Shown here: piece after piece, positions 23,001 through 35,600 of the stretch
Position numbering within the stretch: position 1 is the first letter of the stretch
Layout: every line of letters starts with the position of its first letter
Assembly (NCBI GenBank): GCA_026770025.1
Contig: JAMXDE010000059.1
Location: forward strand, 186,001-250,000
Direction of reading: 5' to 3'
Source of the DNA: Craspedostauros australis
Lineage: Eukaryota > Bacillariophyta > Bacillariophyceae > Mastogloiales > Achnanthaceae
Length of the DNA: 64,000 nucleotides
The notes under the pieces: generated by a model
What the model was told of the DNA's origin: nothing
Databases searched by the model: none
The model's input: only the letters and a program-made list of their open reading frames with translations
Position numbers and translations under genes: made by a program

Positions 23001-25811
23001 AATGAGAATCAGAGGATGATGAAGGGTATGAGACCACTCAAGAGATGACTACCACACTACCGGCGACAGGAGGACCCAACTTTCACACAGAAGGGTCAAC
23101 ATTCAACAGAGATATCGCAGGTATGATGAATGACACCACTCATGAGAGAATGAGCCTGGGGAACTTCATCACTGCGAACCAAGCATTGAACTACATACAG
23201 AACAAAGAAGGATCCGAGCAAGCAAATGACGCAATGATGCTGGATCCAACCACGATTGATGAATGACGGGGTTATATGGATCCCAAGAAGAGCAATGAAT
23301 GGCGGGAGGCCATGATGGAACGGTTCAGTGATAAGGCCACACTATGAGCATGGCAGAAGATCAAGAGGAACCGGACGCCGAATGATCGGCGAGATACCAC
23401 AAGCACAGATTTGAGATCGATGTGCGATGAGAATGAAATCGACGAGAGAGAAAGCTTCAAATCTGGATATGACACAGCTATGAGAGCAAGAGCCATGAAG
23501 GGCAGATTCCAGATACAGTGAGCCAAGATACATCAATACAAGAGGAATAAGAAACGCGGGCATGTTGGATGAAGAATCGAATGACAAAGCCGGAAGGGAG
23601 GAACCTCAAATGAATAGAGGAGGAGTAGCAGGATGCCGCCAATAACTCCCAGGACGAAGAAGCTGCAGCATACAGAATCGATGCTATCCAGAAGAGGATG
23701 AAGGCGATCGACAACATGGTTGCAAGGCAACACGACAACAGAGCTGGCAGCTTATCACAATATGCCAACACCCAACGAGGGTGACGAACAAAGCATCAGA
23801 ATCAGGAGATGACGATGGCTACGCAATTGCACAGGAGGCGATGACCGCTCCAGTGGCAACAGACAGACCCAACTTCGACCAAGACGGGTCAATCATCAAC
23901 AACCACGTCGCAGGCATGAAGATCAGTGCTATCCAATGAAGGATGAGAGTGATCGACTTCATCGCTGCGAGTCAGGATGTTGAGAGCGAACGCGACAGCG
24001 AGAGAGATTCGTGCACATCAACACTGGAATGATGCCGAGTGTATATGCGCCTAAGGAATGATAGGATCATGTGGATCCTGACGAGCGGAAGTGATGAAGC
24101 ACAAGTGACTTGGAGGCAAGCCGCTGAAGGCAAGGGCCTTGAGTACTCTCCCATGAGACCAGTGGCAAGGATGCCACAGATGCTATGTGGCTTGGCACCA
24201 CACCACAACGTGCCAGAACACCACTCCGACTCAGATTCAAACAGCGGAGGTGGTGAATCAGCTGAGGAAACAGAGCAGACCTCAGCAACCATGAAAGAGA
24301 GGATAAGACGTCCGAGCATGCATATACTACTATGATGCTGGACCCAATACATTCGAAGAATGTTGGGATCATGCGGATCCAGCAAAGCGAAAGGAATGGC
24401 GAGATGCCATCAAACACGAATTCTACGACATGGTCAGACGAGGAGTCTGGCAGAAGATCAAGAAGGACCAGATGCCAAAGGATCAGCAATGCGTGAAGAC
24501 CAAGAGGGCCTTCAAGGAGAAGAGGAATGGCATGTTCCGCACCAGACTTGTGGCATGCGGATACTTGCAGATCGCAGGAGTGGACTAACCCGTGATGCAT
24601 GATGCAACCGACCGCGGAATGCTCACAATGAAGATGCTACTGAACATTGGACAGCATCACTATCAACCTTGAGACAGCATTTCTACATGGAGATCTCAAA
24701 GAGGAGGTCTACATGCTTTGCCAGAAGGGCATGGAGCATGGTGAGAGCGAATGACTGTTGCTCAAAAAGATGATCAACGGGCTCACGCAAAGGGCACGAC
24801 AATGGAAGAAGCTGGTCGACATCCTACTCAAATTGGGATTCGGACCAAGCCAAGTTGATCCATGCCTTCTGATTCGGAATCAAGAAGGGAGACTGCTATT
24901 GATTGGAACCTACGTCGGCGACTGCCTATGCATCAAGAATGAACAGGAATTGAAGAAACTCAAGGAAGATATCAAAGCAGAGCGGTTCGGTACCAAGGTG
25001 GAGGATGATCTGGAAGACTACATCAGCTGCAAGATCGTATCCAACCGCGACAAGACGAACTACCAGGTGAACCAACCATGCATCATCAAGAACGTCGCCA
25101 ACACATTCAAGGATGACGCGATGAAGCTGCAACAGTATGGTACACCAGGAACACCAGGGCAAGGCACCCAAAAGGGATAACAATTCGCCCAAGGTGGACA
25201 GAGACCGACACAGCACATACCGAAGTGGAGTAGGTATGCTGCTTTATCAAATGAATCACTCGCGACCCGACATCGCCAACGCAACACGCGAACTGACCAA
25301 GGTGTTGGATGAACCAACGGCCGCAGCATACAAGGAAATGCTGGGGATCATGAAGTGCATGTCGGACATGAGAGAATATGGACCACGGATGAAGTCAAGT
25401 CCATTGGAGAACGATGCATGGAAGATTGTGATCTACACCGACAACGAGTTCGGTGGTGACAAGGACAATCGCATCAGTATGGGAGGACACATCGTCCTAC
25501 TACAAGGAGTGCCGATAATCTGGAGATGGAAGGGCACAGCACAGTGTGACACTGAGCTCAATGGAGGCTGAGCACACCACACTATTGGAGGCCGGAAATG
25601 AGATCCGCTTCCAGACTCAACTGATGAACACCATCGGGTTGAGGACACAAGGGCCACATCATCCAATTGCGATTCGCAATGGATTAATGATGAGAATGAG
25701 AATGGTGATGGTGATGAGAGTCAAAGAAAGGTGAAGAAAGAGAGAGAGAAGGAATGGTGATGAGAGTCAAGGGAGTATGAAGTCAGAATGATATATTGTC
25801 GATGCGACAAT
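20029..25811 (+). pseudogene. Decayed gag-pol interior of element D
   Basis: Pieces align in order with the polyprotein of E but are broken by stops and frameshifts. They include a remnant second zinc knuckle near 20960 (CFGEKGHRCNK), the E-type post-gag domain at about 21758-22324 (RINREL-like, then SVRYPLSNMMFANDV), the end of integrase joined directly at about 22500-22640 (DMTWMDQSM...NANRSVLIDL), acidic linker text to about 23048, reverse transcriptase pieces from about 24340 to 25180, and RNase H text to about 25571. Protease, gag-pre-integrase and the integrase core are missing; the matching part of E is about 1.4 kb. The reverse transcriptase motif reads YVGD instead of YVDD. No functional protein is expected. 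Confidence 0.8.
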
Positions 25812-25818
25812 GGAAGGG

Positions 25819-26475
25819 TGTCAGGAATCGAGGGTACGCTTTTACTAAGATACCCATGATTGCCGCACCTCCCAATAACACCATCCGTGACTCACATACG
25901 TGACTCAAACCCGAGACTCATCACATACGTGACTCGACCTGTGACTCAAGACAAACGTGACTGATCTCAGTCGTAACAAGACAACAAGCCTGTCCTCCTC
26001 TAACAAGAAAAACCATGACAACGCAAGACAGATCAGACGACGACGTCATGGGAGAAACATCGATGACCAGCAGGTCTGTGATCACCCCATCAGGAGAAAC
26101 GAAGCATGTGCCCTCTTGCGGACAAGAAAAGCCGCAGGTTTGGACCATCAGAAAGATTCAGAAGTGTCGCGGGTTTCAAGACGAAACCTGTGACAAGATG
26201 GATGCACGACTGTGGACTCCTGCCGCGAGAATGTAGAGCGAAATGAAATGCACGGTGGAGTGCATGATGAGATGCATGATGAGATGTACATGAAGTACAT
26301 GCTGCATGACATGATGATTACAGCAGTATCTCATGATACTACCATGGATTATGCATGCTATGGCAAATGGAATTGAAAGAGATGGAGATGTTATGCTCAC
26401 AGTTCCGAGAATGCAACAACAGGAATAGGTAATCAGATACAACTAATAAGGCTGGGTTACCCGGATTTCTCAACA
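25819..26475 (+). repeat. Right LTR of element D, 657 bp
   Basis: It is the same length as the left LTR, and no difference was found on reading both in parallel. It is preceded by the polypurine tract GGAAGGG at 25812-25818, which sits in the same context (GATGCGACAATGGAAGGG) as in element E. Confidence 0.9.
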
Positions 26476-26481
26476 TCCGAA

Positions 26482-27207
26482 GATAACGGACTGCAGAAGG
26501 TCGGACCGGAAGAACATGCCGAATATCGTCGAGGCGTCGGTATGCTACTCTTCCTCATCAAGCACTCGCGACCAGATATCGCGAACCCTGTGAGGGAACT
26601 CTCCAAGGTATTGATCGGGCCCACCAAGGCCGCAATGAAGGAGATGTATCGGACCATAAAGTATGTGATCGATACAAAGGACTATGGATTGAAGATCCAT
26701 CCAGCACGTCCAGACGACGACGGCTGGGACATGGAGCTCTTCTGTGATAGCGAATATGCAGGAGACAAGAACACGAGAATCAGCGTAGGAGGGTTCATTC
26801 TATACCTGTGCAAGGTACCAACCCTTTGGCGATCCAAGGCACAGAAGGCCGTCACACTCAGCTCATCCGAAGCAGAATACGTTGCCCTTTCCGAAGCGGC
26901 AAAGGAAATCTTCTTCGTCGTGCAGCTACTCGAAAGTGTGGGCGTCCCAGTGAAGACACCGATCAAGGTCCGTGTGGACAACATCGGAGCGATCTTCATC
27001 GCCAAGAACCCATCAACATCCCAACGATCGCGGCACATCGACGTGCGCCATCACTACGTAAGGAACATGGTAATCAACAAAACCATCGAAATCATTTTCG
27101 TCAAATCCGAGCAGAACACAAGCGACGGATTCACTAAGAACATCAAGGCCGACTTGCAACGTGAACACGAGAAGTCGTACCTTGACACATCGAGAACATT
27201 CGAATGA
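26482..27207 (+). pseudogene. Copia gag-pol, element B, 3' part (RNase H)
   Basis: It resumes B directly after the second copy of TCCGAA. It encodes the reverse transcriptase connection (RPDIANPVRELSKVL) and the RNase H domain with FCDSEYAGD, SSSEAEYVALSE, RVDNIGA and SRHIDVRHH, closely matching the end of A. It lacks its own start. The 5' part is at 13837-19359. Confidence 0.88.
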
Positions 27208-27227
27208 CCGAATGCACACAGGAAGGG

Positions 27228-28018
27228 TGTCGAGATGTACATGTGAGTATATGTCAAGATGTACGTGTATATGTGCATCGTTCACCCGCTATTCTCTCAT
27301 ACGCACTTGGACGGTATAACTATACTCGTGTCGATAGTATACTGTGATTCGTCAGAATTACAGGGGAAATGGAACACACGAAAAGGGGCAAGATTTCTGG
27401 AGGAAATTTGCAAATAACGATTTCTGAGAGAATCAGAAGATCGTCCGTCCATGCATCAATGGTACCAAGAGAATCTCGAGGTACTTCCCAACTAAACCTC
27501 AGATGACGATATCATCTGACAGACTACTGCATCACCAATGGAACATGACATCTGGAGAGCAGAAGGACGCCTACTGACGTCAACAGGATGTCAACATGTC
27601 ACCACGTCGACAGCTGTCTCCAAGTCAGAGCAGGAGGCGAAGATACGATGACCCATGAAGATCATGGATACTGAAGGTGAACTTCAAATGGTAAGTACTC
27701 ATGGAGTAGAAGCCAGTACTGAATGAACAGAGTGTCGAATGCGGAATACGCATCGAACACAGAGTATCGTGTAGCACGAACACACGATGTTGAGAGAGAG
27801 AGAGAGAATACAGAGAGGAGCGAGAGAGGATCTCGCGTACCGACTCATAGTCGGAGACTGAATCTACGAAACAGATTGAAGCGCCGAGAGCATCGGGCAA
27901 GAGAACGAACGGACACCGAGAGTATCAGAGTGCCAATGTAATGAAATAGTAAACAGAAGACTATCAACCAACACCATCTTCCACGATCGTAGGTTACCGT
28001 GAGCGGAACTTGCCAACA
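27228..28018 (+). repeat. LTR3 (3' LTR of element B), 791 bp
   Basis: It runs TGTCGAGATG...TTGCCAACA and has TGACGTCA at 27575-27582. The GA tract is shorter than in LTR1 and LTR2. It is followed by CAGCAG (28019-28024), the right copy of the array's target duplication. Confidence 0.9.
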
Positions 28019-28236
28019 CAGCAGTTTGTCCATTCTGTGTGTTCTGCCATTCGTGGATTCGGTCGTTTGTCTGTTGGTTGATTTGCGCTGCTGAATTGTG
28101 GATTTTGTTTGTTGTGCGGAGTGATCACTTGTCTGCCCATTCATTTGCGTTCGTTTGTGTTGGTATGTTCGTGCGTTTGGGAGCGGCGACAGTTTGGAAT
28201 GGATTTTGTGGATGGAATTGTTGATCGTACGATGCT
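28019..28236. other. Spacer between the A-B array and element C
   Basis: It starts with the CAGCAG duplication copy, then holds T- and G-rich unique sequence (TTTGT/GTTTG words). No coding or repeat signal was recognised. Confidence 0.5.
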
Positions 28237-28439
28237 TGTTGGCAAGTTCCGCTCACGGTAACCTACGATCGTGGAAGATGGTGTTGGTTGATAGTTGTTC
28301 GTTTGCTATTTCAGTACTTGGCTACTCCGATCCTCTTGGTGTACACCAGTTCTCTTGCCCGATGCTCTCGGTGCTTCAATCTGTTTTGTAGATTCAGTCT
28401 CTGACTATGAGTCGGTACGTGAGATGCTCTCTCGCTCCT
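28237..28439 (-). repeat. Outer fragment of C's left LTR, diverged
   Basis: It is the reverse complement of an LTR end starting TGTTGGCAAG. Variants such as TTGGCTACTCCGATCCT and GAGATGCTCTC agree with the old solo LTR at 4257-5050 rather than with C's right LTR, which supports a mosaic origin. Confidence 0.75.
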
Positions 28440-29064
28440 TGTTAGAACGAAATCGAAGATGGGATTCCGCACCGAAACGTAGAGTGATCAGATCGTTGTT
28501 GGGGTGAGGATGAGTGTTTGTATTAGAGTGATATTCGTATGGTAGTATGGATGCTGTTGAGCTCACAAGATTGAATTCTTGGGAACTGTGAGCATGAGAG
28601 AGACATGACAGGTCTCATGCAAATTGCAAGTAAAATTAACACGGAGACAACACGGCAAATGTGCGTGTTACTGCGTGAAGATGAGGTGCAAAAAATCAAT
28701 GAACAAAACACCGCGATACCACGTGTTGTGAATTACATCTTCTCACGATGTTGCTAGTAGTACGATCACACGATTGATCGTATTCACTTGAGAAGGTCTT
28801 GGTAAGATTCGCACGTGTCACACCCAAGATCCAAGTCTGTCCTGATTGGGCAGATTGGTTCATCTTGGCAAGAAATCAATTTCCGCGACATTTTCGGATC
28901 TGTGATTGAGGGAAAACGATTCTTGCGACGCGAAATGCGACACAAATCTGACACAACGGATTTTCGACCAAAATTTCCGTTCGGAACGGAAAAGGTAAGA
29001 AAAGTGAAGATTTCTGATTGGTCGACGGGTGTCGCTATTGTTAGAGATTTAGCGTGCGCTAATA
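28440..29064. mobile_element. Probable solo LTR of another family, inserted in C's left LTR
   Basis: A 625-bp segment begins TGTTAG and ends CTAATA (imperfect inverted ends). It is flanked by CTCCT on both sides (28435-28439 and 29065-29069), a 5-bp duplication that restores the LTR sequence when one copy is removed. No coding capacity was found. Size, TG start and duplication suggest a solo LTR; a short non-autonomous element is an alternative. Confidence 0.6.
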
Positions 29065-29649
29065 CTCCTCTCTGTATTCTCTCTCTACATCGTGTGTTCG
29101 TGCTACACGATACTCCGTGTTCGATGCGTGCTCTGCATTCGACACTTTGTTTATTCAGTACTGACTTCTACTCCATGAGTACTTACCATTTGAAGTTCAC
29201 CTTCAGTATCCATGATCTTCATGGGTCATCGTATCTTCGCCTCCTGCTCTGACTTGGAGACAGCTGTCGACGTGGTGACATGTTGACATCCTGTCGACGT
29301 CAGTAGGTGTCCTTCTGCTCTCCAGATGTCACGTTCCATTGGTGATGCAGTAGTCTGTCAGATGATATCGTCATCTGAGGTTTAGTTGGGAAGTACCTCG
29401 AGATTCTCTTGGTACCATTGATGCATGGACGGACGATCTTCTGATTCTCTCAGAAATCGTTATTTGCAAATTTCCTCCAGAAATCTTGCCCCTTTTCGTG
29501 TGTTCCATTTCCCCTGTAATTCTGACGAATCACAGTATACTATCGACACGAGTATAGTTATACCGTCCAAGTGCGTATGAGAGAATAGCGGGTGAACGAT
29601 GCACATATACACGTACATCTTGACATATACTCACATGTACATCTCGACA
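29065..29649 (-). repeat. Inner part of C's left LTR (3' LTR)
   Basis: It is nearly identical to the matching part of the right LTR at 36004-36800. It ends CATCTCGACA and is followed on the plus strand by CCCTTCCT, the reverse complement of the polypurine tract. Confidence 0.88.
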
Positions 29650-29669
29650 CCCTTCCTGTGTGCATTCGG

Positions 29670-32600
29670 TCATTCGAATGTTCTCGATGTGTCAAGGTAC
29701 GACTTCTCGTGTTCACGTTGCAAGTCGGCCTTGATGTTCTTAGTGAATCCGTCGCTTGTGTTCTGCTCGGATTTGACAAAAATGATTTCGATGGTTTTGT
29801 TGATTACCATGTTCCTTACGTAGTGATGGCGCACGTCGATGTGCCGCGATCGTTGGGATGTTGATGGGTTCTTGGCGATGAAGATCGCTCCGATGTTGTC
29901 CACACGGACCTTGATCGGTGTCTTCACTGGGACGCCCACACTTTCGAGTAGCTGCACGACGAAGAAGATTTCCTTTGCCGCTTCGGAAAGGGCAACGTAT
30001 TCTGCTTCGGATGAGCTGAGTGTGACGGCCTTCTGTGCCTTGGATCGCCAAAGGATTGGTACCTTGCACAGGTATAGAATGAACCCTCCTACGCTGATTC
30101 TCGTGTTCTTGTCTCCTGCATATTCGCTATCGCAGAAGAGCTCCATGTCCCAGCCGTCGTCGTCTGGACGCGCTGGATGGATTTTCAATCCATAGTCCTT
30201 TGTATCGATCACATACTTGATGATCCGATACATCTCCTTCATTGCAGCCTTGGTGGGCCCGATCAATACCTTGGAGAGTTCCCTCACAGGGTTCGCGATA
30301 TCTGGTCGCGAGTGTTTGATGAGGAAGAGTAGCATACCGACGCCTCGACGATATTCGGCATGTTCTTCCGGTCCGACCTTCTGCAGTCCGTTGTCTTCAG
30401 ATGGTCGTACGATGATTTGACCCGGGGTTCCCGGTGTCCCATAGCGCTGCATCTTCTCAACTTTGGTTCCGAACTCTTCGATGAGATGTCGGATGAGGTG
30501 TGGTTGACGCAATGTTGCTCTAGTCTTGTCATGGTTCAGTTCGATGTTGCAGCTGAGGTAGTCTCCGAGTCCGCGCTCGATTGTCACCTTGAATTTGCTG
30601 CCTTGGATGTCCTTCAGGAATGTCTCCAGTGCCTTGGAGTCTCCGCAACAGAAGCAATCGTCCACGTAGATGGCCACGATCATGCTTCCTTCGTTCGTCT
30701 TCCTGTAGAACAGGCACGGGTCTGCTGCGCTCTGTTCGAAGTTGATATTCTTGAGGGTCGATACCAACATCTTGAACCATTGCCTGGCGCTCTGCACAAG
30801 TCCGTAGATTGGCTTGTGTAGGGTCAGGGCTTCGTCTGGTTGATGATCCATCCCGTTGGGACAGTTCATGTAGATCTCCTCGTCGAGGTCTCCATGTAGG
30901 AATGCCGTTACGACATCGACGAGTGCGCAGTCCATCTTCTTGATTAGCATGATCACCATCATGACCCGATAGGTCACGTCATGGATGACGGGTGAGTAAT
31001 GCTCTTGGAAGTCTACTCCTGCGACTTGTGAATAGCCACATGCAACGAGCCGCGCTCGATATGTCCCATCACGCTTCAACTTGAAGACCCATTTGCATTT
31101 GCAGCATCTGCGGCCGCGTGGGATGGCGTCTCGTTTGATCTTGCTATACACCTTCCGTGTATCCATGGAGTCAAACTCCTTCTTGATGGCTGCTCGATAT
31201 CCCTTTCGATGGATAGGATCTGGGTGATTGAAGGCTCCGTCGAACGTTGTAGGTTCGATGTGCTTCTCTGGATCCTTGTTCTCGTCCTGCATCGACAGTC
31301 CGATGTCGATCGCTGGTGATTCGGTAATGATTGCATTCATTCCGTATAGTCCTGTTGTGCTATGATGAGTGATCTCGATCTCTTCATCTTCGTCTTCGAT
31401 TTCTTCATCATCTGTAGTTTCGTTGTTGGAGTCGTCGATCATCTCGTCGCTGAGTTCGTCACTCACCTCGTTGGATGATGGATCGCTCTCATAGCCTTCT
31501 TCCTTTCGACCTCGTTCGTTGAAGTCTGCGAGCTCGCGCAGAGCTCTGGGAATACTCTTCCCTGCAGTTGACTTGGGATTAGCTTCTCCCTTCCTGCCTC
31601 GTGCTTCGTGACGTCGGATTCTCTCCTTTCTAGCTATGTCACGCTTATTTGGTTTGCTTGGTGGAGATCTGGATGGTGTGTCATGTGTAGATCTCGCTGG
31701 TGTATTCGGAGGGGTGACACCTGTCTCGTCATCGGCTTCGTCGCCGGAGGGTAGGATTTCGTCATCCTCATGATTGGATTCGCTCCGATCTTCCTCGTCA
31801 TTCTGGATTAGTTGGGTCACTACTCCGTCGTCCTCATCATCCTCATCATCGCTGTCTGATAGGATGTAGTATCTGTTGCTGTCAGCGAAAGATACTCTCT
31901 TCGCTTTTGATGTTTGACTCGTTGCCGTTCTTGGCGTTGCTCCCTTCCGTCCGATGGTTGTGAAGCCGTCTGCGTCCGTTGTTCCTGTTTCATTGGATAT
32001 GTTCGGTGCTGGTGCCCAGCCACGGAACTGTCCGTATGATTGGCTGAGCCACTTGATGTCGCGTGAGCAGATGAGTGACTTGGTCGATGGTCTGTACATG
32101 TTGTAGACCCCTGATGCGTGTTGGTGTGCATATCCAATGAACACCATCTCTTCTCCTCTGTTCTTGAGCTTGGCGGTGATCCCGCCGTAGGTAGTCTTCA
32201 CAACACCTACCTCTCCGAAAGTGCGGAGTGTATCCGCATATGGTGGATCGTTACCGAAGAACTGTCGATGCGGTGACTCCTTCTGGTTCTTTGCTACAGT
32301 GATATTGGCGATGGCGGTGGCAGTGCTAGCAGCTGCTGCCCACAGGCCATGCCTAAACTCTTCGTCGAGCTGTGCTCCGTTGCGCATAGAACGGATCTTG
32401 GTGTAGAGGTACGCGAACTTGCGTTCTACTCTTTTGTTCTGTTGCGGCGTGTTCGATGCCGTGTATTCGAATTTCACGTTGAGGCCTGCATCGATGAGAA
32501 TATCCTGCGTGGATTTGTTCTCTCCGCTGTTGTCACCTTGGAAGATGATCTGTTGGTCACCAGTCTGTGACTTGATCGTCTGGATGAATCGTTTGATGTA

Positions 32601-35600
32601 TCCTGGTTGATCACTTTTGTTCTTGAGAAAGAAACTCCAGCAGTGATCAGTGCAGTCGTCCACGATCAGGGTCCAGTAGCGTTTATCTCCGAAGCTTATG
32701 TGTTTAGTGTAACTAATGTCAATGAAGAGCCGTTCGCCGCGGCGAGTCGCTCTCAGAATGGTTGCCTTCGGAATGTTCTTCACTCTTGCGTTCGCGACCG
32801 CGCAGTCGCGACATACCGGCATCTCGCCGATAATCTTCCATCCATACTGAGCGGCCGTCCGCTTCATGGTTTCGAGTGGCGCGTGTCCGAGCATTCGGTG
32901 CAGGTTCACTGCGCTGATCTCTTTGGATGGATTCTTGACGATGGCTGTGCAAGCCTTGTCGTCGTCTGTTGGCATGATGGGATGCATCTGCACTCCCGTG
33001 ATGAATCCGTTGGATGTGGGGAAGACTCGATCGAACACGATCTTCGTTCCGGATCCGTTGATGATGTCCATCAGAATGCCATTGTTACCAAGCTGGTAAC
33101 TGTTGTACAGAGCCTTGTTCGTGGAGAAAAGGTTCACCGCCATCTTGGGTGTGTACTTCACATCATCGAGCCGGATGATGTGGCCAGTGTTGTCTCGCTG
33201 TTTGACTTTCAAGCGAATGGATCCCATCTTGGGAGAGTCCAGCTTCGTGCTGTCTCCCACTTGGACGAAGGACTTGATATGCCGCACGTTGAAGAGAGCG
33301 GCGTCCGAGTTGACGATGTGACACGAAGCTCCGCTATCAGCGAGCCAGGTGTCCTTGTTGACCTTGTCCTTGTACTTGGTGCTCAGCTCGTGGAGTTGCT
33401 CCACAGCTGCCGCAGCTATCTCGTCGTCGAAGCTGCCGTCGTCGTCGTCTTCGTGAACTCCATCTTCGTTGTATGGAGGATGATGATCTTCGTCATCCAT
33501 GTCATTGGGTAGTTGCGCGTAGTCCGATGGAATTGTACTGTTCCGATGAGATCCTGTGGCTGGATCGTATGGGTGGACGCGTGATCGCTCTCGCAAGAGC
33601 ACGCGCATGCATCCTCCAAGGATGTAATGCAGATCCGTCTCTGGGATCGTCTCTGTCTCGGCTGCTTCCAGTATGCGATTGATCACAACCGAATTGGTCA
33701 GAATCTCTTCGATCGATCTGAAGTTCTCGGATAGGATCGATCCCATCATGTTCACCCATATTGGTCTCAGCACTCCTTGTGCGACTCCTGGGAACAGACT
33801 CACTCCTGCTTCCATCACTGCATCGAAGATGAGTTGCTTCTGGATCACCAATGCTGTTTCTGTTGCATATGGGACGGTGTCATGACGATGGAGGTAGTTG
33901 GACCTGTTGGGATCCTCGATTGGTGGGAAGTCGATGTTCCCTGGGTAGACGACGCGCTCGTTTGGATTGAAGCTGTCGTCTGGATGATTGCCGTCCTCGG
34001 ATTCGTCGCTGTCATCCTCGTCGAAGATGCCCGATCTGTTGTTCCCCGCCGCTGGAGGAGGCGGCGCCGCGGCGTGGCGCGTTTCGCCTTGATTGATGAA
34101 GGTTCCCGTTCTCTCGTATCTCCCAGCTTGAGGAGGAGACAACTCGTTGCGGTTCGCCTCGTCGTCTTCATCTGCGCCGTCCTCGTCGGCGTCGTCGCCG
34201 TCGTCGTCATCGCTCATGGCCTCTTCGATGTCGCTATCGTTGACCTCGTCCATCTCAGCTTCGTCGCCGTATGAACCGATCAGGTCGTGCGCGTTGAAGC
34301 AGCATTCGTAACTTACTTCGCGTCTTGGATCCACCTCGTGGATGATGGGCTCCTCGTTGAGCCACTCCGGAACGATCTCATCGTCCTGCACTTCGTCGTC
34401 ACTTCCGACATACTCGAAGTTATCGAAGAAGGAGTCTTCGATGTAGTCGTCGGACACCAACATGCAGAGCGGCATGTCCTTCGCAGAGAGTACCATCTCG
34501 TGTCCGCTCTTGTCGTGTCCTTCCGTAGCCGCGTTGGCTTGTTCGTTGTTCTTCTTGATCTCGTTGAACTTCTTCTTTCGGCACTCCGCCTCGCGATGTC
34601 CGAAGATGCCGCAGTAGTTGCACTTGCCCTTGAAGCCGCTTCCTTTGTTGCGCTTTCCGTTCATCTTGTTGTTGTTGTTGTTGTTGTTTTTCTTGTTGTT
34701 CGATTTCTTGCGTTCTGGGCAATCGGCGGATCTATGGCCATACACGCCACAGTTGTGACAAGTACCCTTGAAGTTACCGGTGCTTGTGAAGCCGGTGTCG
34801 TTGCTCTTCGTGTTGCTGTCTTGGAAGTCGTCGACGTATGCCTTGCCTCCTCTGTGGGTGGCGTATGCAGTACGGAGTACTCCTCTGATCGTGTTGATGG
34901 TGACCAGTTCCGGATTGAACGTGAGTTGGTGTTGGAAGTTCACGATGTGGGTTTTGTATTCCACGCTCACCGTGCTGAGAATCTGCATGATCATTTCCTC
35001 GTCCGTGATCTCATACTTGACATCGTGGAGACGCGATCGTAGACTCTCGAGTTGCGTGATGTAGATGTCGGGGTCCGTGTCTCTCTTCATCTTTTCGTTG
35101 TTGAATTGGCGCTTGAGTTTGATCTTCGTCACTGCGTCGGATGGTCGGAACTTCTCCGCGAGAACGTTCCACGCTCCGTGTGCGTCTCCTTTGGGGTAGT
35201 CGACGGAGATGCATTGGTTGATGTACTGGATGGCCTGCTTACCCTTTCCTTTCTTTGCATCCATCATGAGGATCAGATCGCTGAAGCAATCGCATCCCAG
35301 CTCGTAGATCTCCTCCATCGCTTCCTTGTCTTCATCGGCGGCTGCCGCGATCTCACTCACTGTTGGCACCTTGGTCTTGCCCAACATCACGTCTCTCGTC
35401 TTCTGTGCACGAGCGTATGCCTTCGCTTGGGACTCCCATGCGCTGTAGTCTTCCTGTTCACCGCTGAACATCGGCGCCTTGATGCATTGCTTGTTCATGT
35501 TGGCTGATGTCGCCATGTTGGTTCGTTGTTTCGTCGTTGGTGCGCTCGCGCCCTTGATTTCCGTCTGTTTCTGTGTTGCCGATTCTTCGGTTTTCGCCTG

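Larger units (their letters stand above)
19360..26475 (+). mobile_element. Element D: non-autonomous copia nested in B
   Basis: Two 657-bp LTRs flank 5.8 kb of broken coding sequence related to element E. It is inserted into the pol of B with a clean 6-bp duplication. The two LTRs appear identical on inspection while the interior has lost protease and integrase and contains many stops, so it must have been mobilised recently by enzymes supplied in trans, probably from an E-like element. Confidence 0.85.
5806..28018 (+). mobile_element. Tandem copia array: LTR1 - A - LTR2 - B - LTR3
   Basis: Three direct LTR copies (5806-6603, 12958-13754, 27228-28018) bracket two polyprotein domains that share the central LTR. 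A is intact. B is interrupted by element D. The outermost duplication CAGCAG is present on both sides, and no duplication separates A from B. The structure fits unequal recombination between related copies or integration of a concatemer. The LTRs differ at many positions and the A and B proteins differ, so this is not a fresh simple duplication. Confidence 0.8.
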
